A stretch of DNA of 64,000 nt, taken from assembly GCA_009599575.1 (NCBI GenBank), contig VWND01000031.1, positions 124,001 to 188,000 on the forward strand. Direction: 5' to 3'. Of the stretch, positions 63,431 through 64,000 are shown in pieces. The notes below the pieces were generated by a model. It ran no database searches and had not been told where the DNA came from. It saw nothing but the letters and a program-made list of their open reading frames with translations. Every line of letters begins with the position of its first letter. The first letter of the stretch is position 1. Source of the stretch: Blumeriella jaapii (Eukaryota > Ascomycota > Leotiomycetes > Helotiales > Drepanopezizaceae). Both the position numbers and the translations under genes were made by a program.

Positions 63431-64000
63431 AAGTACCTGGGGCACTGGTCAGCATTCCACTTGAAAGTACTGAACCAGCCCGTGGCACAAGTCTGGAAGG
63501 GGCACCCCTGGGGCAAGAGAAAAACGGGAGTGTGCTAACCTGTAGAATTGGCAAATCCCATTGGTGTTGGTGGAGATGGAGCTGACAGCATTGTTGTAGA
63601 CATCAGAGATCGCAGTGCTGTTGGGCGGGTCGTAGTCGAAGTAGGAGACTATCATCAACATCGTCAGCTCGCCGCGGGCGATCGATTGCCGAGATCTCAA
63701 TGAGGCGACGCTTGTGATTACTTACCGCAATCTCCGGGCTTGGATCCGAAGCTGAGGCATGGCTCTCTGAAGCCAGCGTTGACGCACTGCAAGACGAAGA
63801 CCAGGTCATCCTGGAGGGTGACGGTGCGGTTGGCGGGTGGCTCGGGATCGGAGTTGGTCGCCTGGCGTTTGGTCGTGGCGATATCGACTTGGTAGACCAG
63901 CGTGAGGACATTGTTGTTCTCGAACTGTGCCTGCGCCAGCGAACCCAGGAGTGGGTTCGCCAGATTTGGACAGAAACTGGGAGGCATCTGGATGACCGTG
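63130..64000 (-). CDS. Partial cysteine-containing protein with duplicated terminal exon (5' end outside window)
   Basis: Unrecognised; the start lies beyond base 64000. The frame enters as TVIQMPPSFCPNLANPLLGS and contains VLTLVYQVDIATTKRQ, a glycosylation sequon (NRTV), and CVNAGFREPCLSFGSKPGDC. Exon 64000..63726 joins at a GTAAGT donor over a 77-nt intron to exon 63648..63587 (SYFDYDPPNSTAISDVYNNA). A likely 79-nt intron (GTCAGC donor, CCCCAG acceptor) leads to GCPFQTCATGWFSTFKWNAD then QCPRYLDCNKHGDDRGV, with stop at 63304. The donor inside QCPR (CAG/GTACTT at 63436) may instead splice to a second copy of the last exon (63256..63130, stop TAG). Cys pairs, sequons and NxS/T sites suggest a secreted or wall protein; the family is unknown. 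Internal junctions are tentative. Confidence 0.6.

Noticed and set aside
63508..63539. 32-nt intron (GTTAGC to CCCCAG) in the right-edge gene
   Set aside because: Too short for a fungal intron, and it does not restore the GCPFQTC frame; the 79-nt intron starting at 63586 does.
1..64000. CRISPR array, bacterial operon, rRNA or tRNA genes
   Set aside because: Periodic repeats here have no CRISPR-like spacing of unique spacers; no tRNA B-box with matching arms or rRNA sequence was seen by eye. A covariance-model scan would be needed to be sure for tRNAs and snoRNAs.

Overview
The window is nuclear DNA from a filamentous ascomycete (Pezizomycotina). The evidence is many short GT-AG introns of about 46-83 nt with CTAAC/CTGAC-type branch points, a PhiA-like cell wall protein, a PRPP synthetase with the long fungal insertion, fungal Spb4, Sof1, Deg1, Dgk1, KXD1 and Sit4-associated proteins, and no bacterial-type operons. 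A dothideomycete is a reasonable guess, but the sequence alone does not prove the class.

Layout. 0.5-1.2 kb: an unrecognised two-exon gene. 2.4-7.5 kb: an RS-domain/Hub1 ubiquitin-like protein, the PIG-H subunit of the first GPI-anchor enzyme, tRNA pseudouridine synthase Deg1/Pus3, and a divergent Ras-like GTPase. 7.5-13.3 kb: mostly non-coding, with one secreted PhiA-like gene and GTAC-rich palindromic DNA. 13.3-16.7 kb: PRPP synthetase and Pol III subunit Rpc17/RPC9, the latter with a minisatellite-filled intron. 16.7-19.1 kb: no gene seen. 19.1-36.2 kb: a dense core with Sof1, Rpn6, a large AT-hook protein, a CmcJ/AsaB-like oxygenase, Nop58, V-ATPase subunit d, mitochondrial uS15 and cytosolic uS2. 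Three pairs are divergent with short shared promoters (Sof1/Rpn6, Nop58/Vma6, uS15m/uS2). 36.2-49.5 kb: gene-poor and rich in microsatellites and minisatellites, with KXD1, the diacylglycerol kinase Dgk1 and the DEAD-box helicase Spb4; a Tc1/mariner-like end lies beside Dgk1. 49.5-57.7 kb: one unrecognised gene, one small spliced gene, the ESCRT-III protein Vps60 and a 10-nt minisatellite. 57.7-62.3 kb: a Sit4-associated phosphatase regulator. 62.9-64 kb: the 3' part of a cysteine-containing gene whose last exon is duplicated in tandem.

Most genes are housekeeping: ribosome biogenesis (Sof1, Nop58, Spb4), translation (uS2, uS15m, Deg1, Rpc17), protein turnover (Rpn6), membrane traffic and lipids (Vma6, Vps60, KXD1, Dgk1, PIG-H). 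There is no sign of a biosynthetic or defence cluster.

Points most worth a second look: (1) tandem, frame-compatible alternative terminal exons at 63.13-63.44 kb; (2) Hub1 fused to an RS domain; (3) two in-frame starts in Deg1, the longer adding a mitochondrial-presequence-like leader; (4) two families of short linear repeats in the AT-hook protein; (5) reading-frame breaks in Rpn6 and Spb4, and a possible third in the Sit4-associated protein, which look like small sequence indels; (6) a transposon-like end followed by a duplicated AT-rich unit. All gene names come from reading the translations; no database search was possible.
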